The notes beneath the pieces were generated by a model. The model saw only the letters and a program-made list of their open reading frames with translations. It had not been told where the DNA came from and did no database searches. From the NCBI RefSeq assembly GCF_040403615.1, contig NZ_JBBAKG010000024.1:1-64000 (forward strand): a DNA stretch of 64,000 bases, read 5' to 3'. The position numbers were made by a program, and so were the translations under genes. Below, one piece after another: positions 40,595-48,592 of this stretch (position 1 is its first letter; every line of letters begins with the position of its first letter). Source of the stretch: Haliscomenobacter sp040403615. Its GTDB lineage: Bacteria; Bacteroidota; Bacteroidia; Chitinophagales; Saprospiraceae.

Positions 40595-43537
40595 TTAGCG
40601 CACTATCTGAAACGCTTGGGTCAGTACACCGTTGTTGCTACTGATCTTTAGCACGTACGAGCCACCGGGAAGATTGGCGGTGTCCAACGTGTATTGGTTC
40701 TCACCTTTGCCAGCCTGGCTGCGCTGAACGATACCAGCAGAGCGTCCCAACAGGTCAAAAACTTCGAGTAACACCGGATGTGATGCATCGGTGATATAGT
40801 TCACCTGAAGGTAGTGGTCGGCCGGATTGGGGAATAGCATCATCTGTTCGTTTGGCGCGACGCGCACCTCTTTAGTGTCCGTAGTCACCAATGCGGCGGC
40901 CAATTTGATACCGCTGGTCCCAAGTGGATTGCCCTCGGCATCATAAATCACGTAAGCCAGCTGCAGATCGGGTTTGTCGGCCCGGTACACCACATTCAGC
41001 AGGCGGTCGGTGTACGGCGTGGTTTCATCCAACTCAAACACCGCATTGAGGGCACTGTTGGAGGCTTTTTCGAGCGACATGATCTTTTGGTCGTACGGAT
41101 CAGCAGGGTGCCTGGCTCCGGTGACGGCCAGAATAACCGGTTTGAAAGTCGCAATTTCATCGCGATTGCTAAAACCAAACGCTACGAATTTTGGCCTTTT
41201 GCCATCTACAGCCCCGCTTTTGAGGTTGAAACTCGCTAAGAAAATTTTGCCCGTCTCGGCTTTAGTTTGCGCCAATTCAATAGGGTTTCCAGTGGATTTA
41301 CTAGTCCATGGGAAAGTCTGGGTACATTTGGTACCGTCGCACAGTACAAAACTGACCGTCACAGTACCCGTGGCAGCCAATGCTGATGACAATCCAAATT
41401 GCAGGTTGGTGACATTTGTACTGCCAAAACTACTGTACGTAAACGTGCCGGGACCACTCCAGGGGGCACTGACGAGCGTAGGATCGTTGTACGTAATGAC
41501 TCCAGTAGGACTCAGGGCGGGAGCCGTCCAAGTGATGGTCATGCTGGACAGGCATTTAGGCCCCGATACTGTGAAGGTGCCGTGCTTGATGGGCAGCGGA
41601 TGGCAGGTGGAGTAGACAACTTTGACTACCGGGCAACAGTTGTCGGGGCAAATGGGCAACTCCCGACAAATCCTGGATTGGCACAAAATTCTTGACGGTG
41701 TTCCGCCAGACAGGGTAATATCGAAACAAGGGGCTAGGGTACCCGCAGTGTACGTAAAAGAGAACGTGGCTGTCGAGCTGGCAGGTATGGTTGCTGGCGA
41801 AACACTGCTGACCACCCCACCACCAGAAGCGACCGTAATGCCGAGCGTAGCCGCTGAGGTGCTGCCATTAGTGATGGTGCCACTGATGAGATACGTTTGT
41901 TGCCCGGTGGGGAGCAGCGGGCCGCATTCGACTTTGGTTATTTCGGCTTTGCAGGGGCAAATGGGTAACTCCCGACAAATCCTGGATTGGCACAAAATTC
42001 TTGACGGTGTTCCGCCAGACAGGGTAATATCGAAACAAGGGGCTAGGGTACCCGCAGTGTACGTAAAAGAGAACGTGGCTGTCGAGCTGGCAGGTATGGT
42101 TGCTGGCGAAACACTGCTGACCACCCCACCACCAGAAGCGACCGTAATGCCGAGCGTAGCCGCTGAGGTGCTGCCATTAGTGATGGTGCCACTGATGAGA
42201 TACGTTTGTTGCCCGGTGGGGAGCAGCGGGCCGCATTCGACTTTGGTTATTTCGGCTTTGCAGCAAATGGGCAAATCCCGGCAAATCCTGGATTCACACA
42301 ACACTATTCTTGGCCGCACTCCGCTCGAAAGCGTTATGTTGAAACAAGGGCTAACGGGGGGCCCAGATGGAGCGGTGTACGTAAAAGAGAACGAATTGCC
42401 TGTCGAGCTGGCAGGTACGGTCGCAGGCGAAATACTGCTGACCGACCCGCCACCTACCGTAATGTCGAGCGTAGCCGCTGAGGTGCTGCTATTATTGATG
42501 GTGCCACTGACGATATACGTTTGTTGCCCATTGACGAGTGGTCCGCATTCGACTTTGGTTATTTCGGCTTTGCAGCAAATGGGCAACTCCCGGCAAATCC
42601 TGGATTCACACAACACTACTACTTTTGGCGACACTCCGCTCGAAAGCGTTATGTTGAAACAAGGGCTAACGGGGGGCCCAAATGGAGGGGTGTACGTGAA
42701 AGTGAACGAATTGCCTGTCGGGGTGGCAGGTATGGTTGCTGGCGAAATACTGCTGACCGTCCCACCACCAGGAGCGACCGTAATACCGAGTGTAGCCGCC
42801 GAGGTGCTGCTGTTATTGATGGTGCCACTGACGAGATACGTTTGTTGCCCATTGACGATTGGTCCGCATACGATATTGGTTATTTCGGCTTTGCAGGGTA
42901 CAGGGGGGCACGCGGCATCCTGACACCTAATGTTGCCGGAAAGCATAAAGCCGCCTACGTTATCGATGTAGGTTATTTCAGCCCTTATTTTCCAGGTTCC
43001 GGCAACCGGGCACTGGATGTTGCGCGGGGTGGGGAATGAGCCGATGCAGTAGTTGTTTGGCGGAGGGTTGCTCACCACGGTTAGCGGAATGGGCGAGCCG
43101 GTGGGCGGAACAAGCGAAAGCGATACCAAAGTATCATCAAAGGCAATTCCGAAGTTGAGATCTAAGATGCCGGTGCCAGTCGGGACAATAAATTGGCGCT
43201 CAAACACGTAATTGCCCGGCCTGTGCCCACTGAAGCTGCTGGTAGCGTTGATCCAGCCTGCATTGGTGAGCGCGATCGGCGTAGGACACCAAAATGGTAA
43301 AAAGCTGGGACAAACGATGGCCGGAAGGGCACCGGAAGGGCTGCTGGTAATCTTCCAGTTTGGATCGGGGGTACTAATGCCCAGATAGGGGTTGCCGGGG
43401 CTGTTGCTGATGCCGGTACTGACATTGCCGGTACCACCAATACAGGAGATAACCGCTTGGGCTTGAAGTCCGTACTGCGCCACCACCAAAAGGGTCAGTA
43501 GCAAATGTCGGAAAGAAAAAAGATTGTTCGTTCTCAT
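40595..43537 (-). CDS. Secreted repeat protein with T9SS sorting domain
   Basis: 980 residues from the ATG at 43537; the frame is open 42 codons further but the signal peptide (FRHLLLTLLVVAQYGLQAQA) starts here. An N-terminal domain of about 200 residues (GNYVFERQFIVPTGTGILDL, GTWKIRAEITYIDNVGGFML) is followed by four modules of about 103 residues, each CKAEIT..ECGP, GQQTYL.SGTI.NSSTSAAT, then PCF.ITLS and CRELPIC. They look like disulfide-linked beta-sandwiches. A further domain and a type A T9SS domain (MLFPNPADHYLQVNY ... PGGSYVLKI) end the protein. The last two modules share 297 identical bp. Surface location is well supported; role unknown. Confidence 0.88.
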   Translation of the reverse strand: MRTNNLFSFRHLLLTLLVVAQYGLQAQAVISCIGGTGNVSTGISNSPGNPYLGISTPDPNWKITSSPSGALPAIVCPSFLPFWCPTPIALTNAGWINATSSFSGHRPGNYVFERQFIVPTGTGILDLNFGIAFDDTLVSLSLVPPTGSPIPLTVVSNPPPNNYCIGSFPTPRNIQCPVAGTWKIRAEITYIDNVGGFMLSGNIRCQDAACPPVPCKAEITNIVCGPIVNGQQTYLVSGTINNSSTSAATLGITVAPGGGTVSSISPATIPATPTGNSFTFTYTPPFGPPVSPCFNITLSSGVSPKVVVLCESRICRELPICCKAEITKVECGPLVNGQQTYIVSGTINNSSTSAATLDITVGGGSVSSISPATVPASSTGNSFSFTYTAPSGPPVSPCFNITLSSGVRPRIVLCESRICRDLPICCKAEITKVECGPLLPTGQQTYLISGTITNGSTSAATLGITVASGGGVVSSVSPATIPASSTATFSFTYTAGTLAPCFDITLSGGTPSRILCQSRICRELPICPCKAEITKVECGPLLPTGQQTYLISGTITNGSTSAATLGITVASGGGVVSSVSPATIPASSTATFSFTYTAGTLAPCFDITLSGGTPSRILCQSRICRELPICPDNCCPVVKVVYSTCHPLPIKHGTFTVSGPKCLSSMTITWTAPALSPTGVITYNDPTLVSAPWSGPGTFTYSSFGSTNVTNLQFGLSSALAATGTVTVSFVLCDGTKCTQTFPWTSKSTGNPIELAQTKAETGKIFLASFNLKSGAVDGKRPKFVAFGFSNRDEIATFKPVILAVTGARHPADPYDQKIMSLEKASNSALNAVFELDETTPYTDRLLNVVYRADKPDLQLAYVIYDAEGNPLGTSGIKLAAALVTTDTKEVRVAPNEQMMLFPNPADHYLQVNYITDASHPVLLEVFDLLGRSAGIVQRSQAGKGENQYTLDTANLPGGSYVLKISSNNGVLTQAFQIVR
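41658..41954 (-). repeat. Direct repeat copy (297 bp) in the second T9SS repeat gene
   Basis: Identical by eye to 41967-42263 (offset 309 bp, one 103-residue module). Flanks differ at 41657 (C versus T) and after 41954. Confidence 0.92.
41967..42263 (-). repeat. Direct repeat copy (297 bp) in the second T9SS repeat gene
   Basis: Partner of 41658-41954. The two upstream modules of the same gene are similar in protein but clearly diverged in DNA, so only this pair is recent. Confidence 0.92.
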
Positions 43538-43760
43538 AAAGAGGCTTAGTAAAAAATTAATTTTGCCTACTCTATTCGCTTTTCGGCATCCGCGTCCTGA
43601 TTTTTTGAGCAGCGTTCCAGGAGAAGCTGAGCTAGAGGCATACCACATCCAGGCCAACATCATATGGATGGTTGGCGTGGAATTAGATTTCGCCGTGTAA
43701 AGTTTTGTACCGCTTTTTATCTCCTTTGTAGATTCATCACTTCAGTAATCCGATGAAGCT

Positions 43761-43788
43761 TCTGGGCTGCACCAGGATGCAGCCCAGA
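43761..43788. terminator. Hairpin downstream of the 43812-44243 gene
   Basis: Perfect 11-bp stem TCTGGGCTGCA/TGCAGCCCAGA (43761-43771 with 43778-43788), 6-nt loop, 24 nt past the minus-strand stop. No long U-run follows, so termination efficiency is uncertain. Confidence 0.5.
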
Positions 43789-43811
43789 ATGGCCGGATTT
43801 AGATGAGCTGT

Positions 43812-44243
43812 TTACCTAACCGCCCTTCGAATGAACTTATTTCTTCGCGTTATAACTGGTTCATTGGATTTCATGTAAATCACCCGTAGTTCATACAATT
43901 TATCAAAAGCTAAATCGCCAACATAAAGATCGGTAGTGACCACCCGATTGGCCATAAGTTTTACATTGACAGTTCGGAGTATTGGCGACTCATCAGTCAG
44001 GTCTCCACGATCTTCTCTTATTTCAACTTTTGCAAATTTAAAATAAGACTTGGTGGCGGAAATCGTCAATTCAAAGTATTCTTCCTCAATCTGATAGGTA
44101 GAATCTTTCCATTCTTTAACCATCCCATTAATGTCTTCTATGCGCACTTGGCATTTGTTCTGCCCGCTGAGCGTAGTCCCAACTAAGAGCAGGAAAATCG
44201 CACCTAATAAATGAGATAAAAGGGTTCTAATTTGTAAGTCCAT
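43812..44243 (-). CDS. Small exported protein of unknown function
   Basis: 143 residues. A signal peptide (LLSHLLGAIFLLLVGTTLSGQ) precedes a mature part of about 115 residues that looks beta-rich: CQVRIEDINGMVKEWKDSTY, YFELTISATKSYFKFAKVEI, RTVNVKLMANRVVTTDLYVG and KLYELRVIYM. This resembles a single carboxypeptidase-regulatory or immunoglobulin-like sandwich, but I do not recognise the family. The tail is basic (ITRRNKFIRRAVR). A TAACTTTG box at 44275-44282 (minus strand) lies 32 bp upstream. It stands alone between a T9SS cargo gene and an unknown plus-strand gene. Confidence 0.65.
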   Translation of the reverse strand: MDLQIRTLLSHLLGAIFLLLVGTTLSGQNKCQVRIEDINGMVKEWKDSTYQIEEEYFELTISATKSYFKFAKVEIREDRGDLTDESPILRTVNVKLMANRVVTTDLYVGDLAFDKLYELRVIYMKSNEPVITRRNKFIRRAVR

Positions 44244-44401
44244 GGTTTCATTGTTTTGGTTTAGAATTATGTAGCAAAGTTAAATTCGAGAACTCGACAA
44301 AATTGGGAAAAAAAAGTGTCCAAATTCCGAGTACAACTACAAGTTTACTATTTTTAGGAGCCCCAAGTAGAAATTGGTGTTTAGCCCCTTACTTAAGAAA
44401 T

Positions 44402-45853
44402 ATGTTTAATTCACCATTGCTAGAGACGCTGCGTTTGTTGGAAGACAAAGAGTGGCAACAATTGGATCGTTTTGTACATTCTCGGTTCTTTGCACATCCC
44501 GATAACGCCTCGGGAGTAATCGCACTGTTTGAGTTAATTAAGCGGTATGCACCAGGTTTTGACCATAAGGAGGCTTTATCTAAAAAGCAAATTGCAGCAG
44601 CGCTCGGGCAGTCTGAACAGTACGTTTCCAAAGTTACTTCTGGTTTACATGCAGTTGTTAGGCGTTTTTTAGGATGGACTTACCAAACGGAATTATCACA
44701 TGAGTTTTATGAACAGTTGGGCCTACTACAGTTTTACCGCAAAAAAGAGCTGCCCCTTAAATTCAAATCCTTGGTAGACAAAGTTCAGGGTCAGCTTGAT
44801 GCGGCTATGGACAAAACGAATACAGAAAGTTTGTTCCAACAGTTTTTACTGAATGCAAAAAAATCGGAATGGATGCAGGAAAATCAACCCTCGATGGATG
44901 TTAACCTTTTGCAAACCATGCATTATCTAGATTGTCACTATATACTTCAAAAAGCTCAGATCGTTTACAATTTGATCTTGAAAAACCAAAACAACTCCTT
45001 TCAATCCATTGATTATATTTCCTTTATAGACTATATACAATATTTTTTACAATCCAATCAATCAAGTATCGATGAACTGCTCAGTTTGTATTATGAGGCA
45101 ATACAACTGTTGCTCAACCGAGAAGGAGCTGATTTTGATCACTTCCAACGTTTACTGGAAAAGCATCAGGGCTCATTGAGTGAATATGATTATTATTCGC
45201 TCAGTAGCCTAGAGCGGCAAATACTATTGACCAAGTTTCGGGACGGGGAAACGCATTTGCTTGAAAAAGTTTTCATTTTGTACAAACGTCATATTGAAAA
45301 AGGCTTAATCCAAATCGATGGAAAATTATCTTCCACTTCTTTTTCCAACATTGTTCGCTACGGATGTAGGTGCGGGGAACTAGACTGGGTAGAACAGTTT
45401 TTGAAAGCTTACCGAGCAGACCAACTAAGTGGCATCAGTAACCCCGAAGATTTATACCGTTTGTATTATGCTTATTTTCTGCTGTCCAAAGGGTCATTGG
45501 ATGAGGCAGAGTACAACTTGCCACTGGATTTTGAAGACTCCATCTACAAGGTGGATGCACGATGCCTAGAACTCATGGTGCTGTATCAAAAACAATCATC
45601 ACTCTTGGAGTACAAAATCGAATCGTTCCGTAAACTGGTTCGCAACACCGTTGGTTTGCCTGAAATTCGCCGCAATGGATTTCATAATTTTGCACTCGTA
45701 CTGCGCAAAATGACCAATCCCGATCTCAAACGCAATGACAAACGCATCGATAAGCTCGTAGCAGAAATACAAAATACGCCTACCTCCGAAAGTTTCTGGT
45801 TGATCGAACAACTTAAACAATTGAAAAGCCGTCAGGGCCAGGCAAATGGATGA
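44402..45853 (+). CDS. Conserved-looking cytoplasmic protein of unknown function
   Basis: 483 residues from the ATG at 44402; 33 more codons are open upstream but look like untranslated sequence. No signal peptide or membrane helix. The start FNSPLLETLRLLEDKEWQQL and DRFVHSRFFAHPDNASGVI resembles, from memory, an uncharacterised family in Saprospiria with an LL..L...EW..L..FV.SPFFN start. The rest is all-helical with many Leu/Tyr/Gln residues (LLQFYRKKELPLKFKSLVDK, LFYAYF-like repeats), suggesting a TPR- or HEAT-like solenoid. Codon use is more AT-rich than neighbouring housekeeping genes. Function unknown. Confidence 0.7.
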   Translation: MFNSPLLETLRLLEDKEWQQLDRFVHSRFFAHPDNASGVIALFELIKRYAPGFDHKEALSKKQIAAALGQSEQYVSKVTSGLHAVVRRFLGWTYQTELSHEFYEQLGLLQFYRKKELPLKFKSLVDKVQGQLDAAMDKTNTESLFQQFLLNAKKSEWMQENQPSMDVNLLQTMHYLDCHYILQKAQIVYNLILKNQNNSFQSIDYISFIDYIQYFLQSNQSSIDELLSLYYEAIQLLLNREGADFDHFQRLLEKHQGSLSEYDYYSLSSLERQILLTKFRDGETHLLEKVFILYKRHIEKGLIQIDGKLSSTSFSNIVRYGCRCGELDWVEQFLKAYRADQLSGISNPEDLYRLYYAYFLLSKGSLDEAEYNLPLDFEDSIYKVDARCLELMVLYQKQSSLLEYKIESFRKLVRNTVGLPEIRRNGFHNFALVLRKMTNPDLKRNDKRIDKLVAEIQNTPTSESFWLIEQLKQLKSRQGQANG

Positions 45854-46178
45854 ATTCAATTTTTCGGCAATTTCTTCCACTTCTCCCAATCCACCGTAAA
45901 TTCCAAGTCTCATCCTCAAAACGTCTCCTCTTTCCACTCCTGAATATTCCGCGTCTTGCTCAAAAAATTCACGCCAATTCCAATCACGGGCTTTTCTTTA
46001 TTCCAAAATGCTTGGTAATATTCTTTCTTGCGGATTTGTGCCAGCTTTTTCCGTACTTTCGTCCGGTTTGAACTCAAAATAAGGATTAAATTCATCCCAA
46101 AAAAAATGACGAAGCACAAACCGCCAAACCCTGGCTGAATTCGTACTTCGTCATTCGTATTTCATTCTTTGAAATTCC
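45854..46178. other. Spacer holding a decayed gene fragment and an inverted repeat
   Basis: 325 bp between convergent genes. It contains the C-terminal remnant of a nuclease gene (45916-46065, minus) and an inverted repeat AATGACGAAG/CTTCGTCATT (46105-46114 with 46146-46155). The repeat may terminate hemD or mark the edge of the decayed gene. Confidence 0.6.
45916..46065 (-). pseudogene. C-terminal remnant of an AAA-ATPase/PD-(D/E)XK nuclease-like protein (DUF1703 type)
   Basis: The minus strand encodes KLAQIRKKEYYQAF, then EKPVIGIGVNFLSKTRNIQEW and a stop codon. This matches the usual end of the AAA/PD-(D/E)XK (DUF1703) proteins, ALxQIKxKKYAxxY...I.xIGIxFDxxxRNIxxW, as I remember that family. 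Those proteins are about 500-550 residues; only the last 45-50 remain. Upstream of about 46065 the frame reads into non-homologous sequence and no ATPase part is present. It is a deletion remnant rather than a working gene. Confidence 0.6.
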
Positions 46179-46958
46179 CTACAGATCCTTATTGGACTTC
46201 TGCAAGTAATTCTCCAAAGCTTTGGTCATCGAAGGTACTTCGGGAGCTGGAGCGTTGATGTTCACGTCCAATCCACGACTTTCGACAGCGCTGCGCGTTT
46301 GGTTGCCAAATACGGCGATCCGGGTATCATTTTGCTCAAAATCCGGAAAGTTGTCGTATAAAGATTGAATACACAGCGGGCTGAAGAAAACCAATACATC
46401 GTATGTTACGTCGCTAAGATCAGACAAGTCTGAGCTTACGGTGTGGTACATGATCGCGTCTTTCCAATCGAGGTTCATTTCGTCCAGATACTTCGTAATT
46501 TCCTTTGCGCCAAGATTGGAGCAAGGAAGCAGAAACTTTTCTGTTTTGTGTTTTTTCAAGTACGATCCCAAATCTTCGATAGATCGGGTGCCTACAAATA
46601 CCTTACGCTTGCGGTAAAGGATAAATTTTTGCAGGTAATTCGCAATGTTTTCCGTCAGGCAGAAATATTTGGTTTCTGGTGACATCTTGACCCGCATTTC
46701 TTCACAAAGGCGAAAGAAATGGTCTACTGAATTTTTGCTGGAAAGGATGACGGCAGTGAATTCATCGGGGCGAATGCGCTGCTTTCGAAAATCCTTTGCT
46801 TCCAGTCCTTCTACATGGCTAAAAGGTCTCCAGTCAATTTGTAGGTTGTACCTTTTCTCCAATTCGTAGTAAGGAGAGCGTTCAGGTTTGGGCTGCGAAA
46901 CAAGGATGGTCTTTACTTTTTTGAAAGTTTCCTCCTTGGCTTGTCCATTTGCTGCCAT
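46179..46958 (-). CDS. hemD: Uroporphyrinogen-III synthase
   Basis: 259 residues. It closes hydroxymethylbilane to uroporphyrinogen III in heme and corrin synthesis. The Bacteroidota form is recognised by VKTILVSQPKPERSPYYELE, IDWRPFSHVEGLEAKDFRKQ, FTAVILSSKNSVDHFFRLCE, FLLPCSNLGAKEITKYL and VLVFFSPLCIQSLYDNFPDF. The family is poorly conserved, so catalytic residues cannot be assigned. It follows the DUF4271 gene by 37 bp on the same strand, an arrangement conserved in Bacteroidota, so one transcript is likely. Confidence 0.9.
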   Translation of the reverse strand: MAANGQAKEETFKKVKTILVSQPKPERSPYYELEKRYNLQIDWRPFSHVEGLEAKDFRKQRIRPDEFTAVILSSKNSVDHFFRLCEEMRVKMSPETKYFCLTENIANYLQKFILYRKRKVFVGTRSIEDLGSYLKKHKTEKFLLPCSNLGAKEITKYLDEMNLDWKDAIMYHTVSSDLSDLSDVTYDVLVFFSPLCIQSLYDNFPDFEQNDTRIAVFGNQTRSAVESRGLDVNINAPAPEVPSMTKALENYLQKSNKDL

Positions 46959-46995
46959 TCACGTTTTTTTTGGTAACCTACTTTCGTTTTCCAGG

Positions 46996-47931
46996 TTACT
47001 GCTGGTTCAAAATTAATTTTACAACAGTAAGTACAGGAGCGATTTCGACAGTGCAAATATACAACAAAAAGTGAAATTGGTGTGATGCAAAAATGCGCCC
47101 AGCCAGCCAAAGGCTGCGGACGGATCTGAATGCATAAACCAATCCTATTGTACTTATAGTTCCCCAAATTAACACTTCGTGTAAATTTTGGGGCCCGTAG
47201 GCAAGTAAAATGTTTATTGGGCCAAGCAATAGTCCCAAACTGGAACCAAAGATGAGCATGATGAAATTGTAGCGGGATATTTCGCGACGCACTGGAAAAA
47301 TGAGTCCAATGAGCCACAACACCAGATGTTTGAGGCTGAAAGCAACAAGAACTCCGGCCACGCATATGCCCAATTGCACCACCAGATCAGAACCAAATTT
47401 GATCTGAAAATGATACAAGAGATAAAACAAGAAAACACCAAGATTGACGAGAAACGCAAAGTAGAGAATATTGTATACCCCAAATCCGCGGCCTTCTCGC
47501 TCGCGGTAAATTTGATTGAACGCATTCTCATTGGCAAAAGCCTGGAAGATCTTGGCAATTGGCCCCTGCAAAAGGGTCATGAAGAAAGCAAAACAAAGCA
47601 AAACAAAGGTGGTAACCCCAAAATCTACCCGTTGCAAAACGGCTGAAGGATTTGAGCTGAGCTGGAATTCTATTTTAGGCATTTTCCATTCTCGCTTTTT
47701 TTTGACAGATTGGGGTTGCGCTGTAGGTGCGAGTATGGCTGAAGCGGAAGGACGAGCCAACAAATCAAATGGATTATTCAAAACGGCAGGATCTACAGGT
47801 TGTACACTGGGCTTGATGCCCATGCGATGCAAAAGCTCAAATGGGTTATTGCTGCTTTGTGCCCAAAGATTATTCTGCACAAATAGGAAAACCGTAAAAT
47901 AAAAAAATGAAAATACAATGACCTGCTTCAA
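46996..47931 (-). CDS. DUF4271 integral membrane protein
   Basis: 311 residues with a TTG start at 47931. A longer frame to 48015 crosses a TACCTTTG promoter box (47954-47961), whereas the TTG opens a clear signal peptide (MKQVIVFSFFYFTVFLFVQN). A polar region with two NPF-LL motifs (NNPFELLHRMG, NNPFDLLARP) precedes five or six membrane helices (VDFGVTTFVLLCFAFFMTLL, GVYNILYFAFLVNLGVFLFY, ILLAYGPQNLHEVLIWGTIS). DUF4271 almost always lies beside hemD. Function unknown; a link to envelope or tetrapyrrole metabolism is inference. Confidence 0.85.
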   Translation of the reverse strand: MKQVIVFSFFYFTVFLFVQNNLWAQSSNNPFELLHRMGIKPSVQPVDPAVLNNPFDLLARPSASAILAPTAQPQSVKKKREWKMPKIEFQLSSNPSAVLQRVDFGVTTFVLLCFAFFMTLLQGPIAKIFQAFANENAFNQIYREREGRGFGVYNILYFAFLVNLGVFLFYLLYHFQIKFGSDLVVQLGICVAGVLVAFSLKHLVLWLIGLIFPVRREISRYNFIMLIFGSSLGLLLGPINILLAYGPQNLHEVLIWGTISTIGLVYAFRSVRSLWLAGRIFASHQFHFLLYICTVEIAPVLTVVKLILNQQ

Positions 47932-47953
47932 GTTTCCAACCTTTTTTCGGCTG

Positions 47954-47961
47954 CAAAGGTA
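47954..47961 (-). promoter_or_regulatory. -7 box of the DUF4271-hemD promoter
   Basis: TACCTTTG on the minus strand, a full TAnnTTTG match, 22 bp before the TTG start at 47931. It lies inside the longer alternative frame and so decides the start. Confidence 0.65.
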
Positions 47962-47993
47962 GTAAGCATTTGTGAATGATGTGTATATAAAAC

Positions 47994-48031
47994 GGAATGA
48001 GTCAAAAAAAATCACTCTTTTGACTCATTCC
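47994..48031 (-). terminator. Terminator of the DUF1573 gene
   Basis: Perfect 14-bp stem GGAATGAGTCAAAA/TTTTGACTCATTCC (47994-48007 with 48018-48031), 26 nt past the DUF1573 stop, followed by GTTTTAT on the minus strand. Confidence 0.7.
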
Positions 48032-48056
48032 GGATGAAAATGAAGTACAAATCGAC

Positions 48057-48494
48057 TTAATTGGCAGGTTGTTCCACCTTCCCTTTCAGACGAAGTACGA
48101 CTTGCTCATCGCTCAAATTGGTGATCACCGTCACTTGTTTGTTGAAATCACCAGGTGCCATAGCATTATAAGTAGCAGTGATTTCGCCGGATTTGCCAGG
48201 CAGGATGGGTTCTTTGGTGTAGGTTGGCGTTGTACAGCCGCAAGATGCGTTAACAGAAGTAAATACCAATGGCGTTTTGCTCTTGTTTTTGATCTTAAAA
48301 ACGGCAGTGACCGGTTTTCCCTGAGGAATAGCGCCAAAATCATGCTCAATTTTATCCCAAATGATGCTTAGACCTTTTTTGCTCTTTTTAGCAGAAGGCT
48401 CATTTTTTTTGATGGCAGTTTCTGCTGTAGTGGTTTGTGCAGAAAGGGTGCCTAATCCACCCAGAAACAACAACGCAACAATAAGATATTTCAT
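48057..48494 (-). CDS. Exported DUF1573 domain protein
   Basis: 145 residues from the ATG at 48494 (22 upstream codons lack signal character). The signal peptide is MKYLIVALLFLGGLGTLSAQ. The DUF1573 (ASH/MSP-like Ig fold) domain reads KIEHDFGAIPQGKPVTAVFK, SVNASCGCTTPTYTKEPILP, GKSGEITATYNAM and VTVITNLSDEQVVLRLKGKV. SCGCT is the family's cysteine motif, perhaps for metal binding. These small periplasmic proteins are abundant in Bacteroidota and uncharacterised. It has its own terminator; TACCTTTG at 48541-48548 (minus) is the likely -7 box. Confidence 0.9.
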   Translation of the reverse strand: MKYLIVALLFLGGLGTLSAQTTTAETAIKKNEPSAKKSKKGLSIIWDKIEHDFGAIPQGKPVTAVFKIKNKSKTPLVFTSVNASCGCTTPTYTKEPILPGKSGEITATYNAMAPGDFNKQVTVITNLSDEQVVLRLKGKVEQPAN

Positions 48495-48592
48495 GACAAT
48501 TGATTTTTTCCGCATGCCTGCGGAGGTTATTAGATTTTTACAAAGGTAGCGCAAGCGCAAAGATTGCGCTGTTAACGGTATGCTAACAGAGG

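Noticed and set aside
41845..41865. GAGCGTAGCCGCTGAGG resembling the palindrome core
   Set aside because: It is in frame inside the repeated module, recurs because the module recurs, and lacks the inverted partner.
41622..42923. 433-codon plus-strand frame with internal repeats
   Set aside because: It is the shadow of the repeated T9SS gene on the minus strand; its repeats only mirror that gene.
44160..44185. GCTGAGCGTAGTC in the small exported protein gene, similar to the dispersed core
   Set aside because: Only a half-site within the signal peptide region, with no inverted partner; probably chance.
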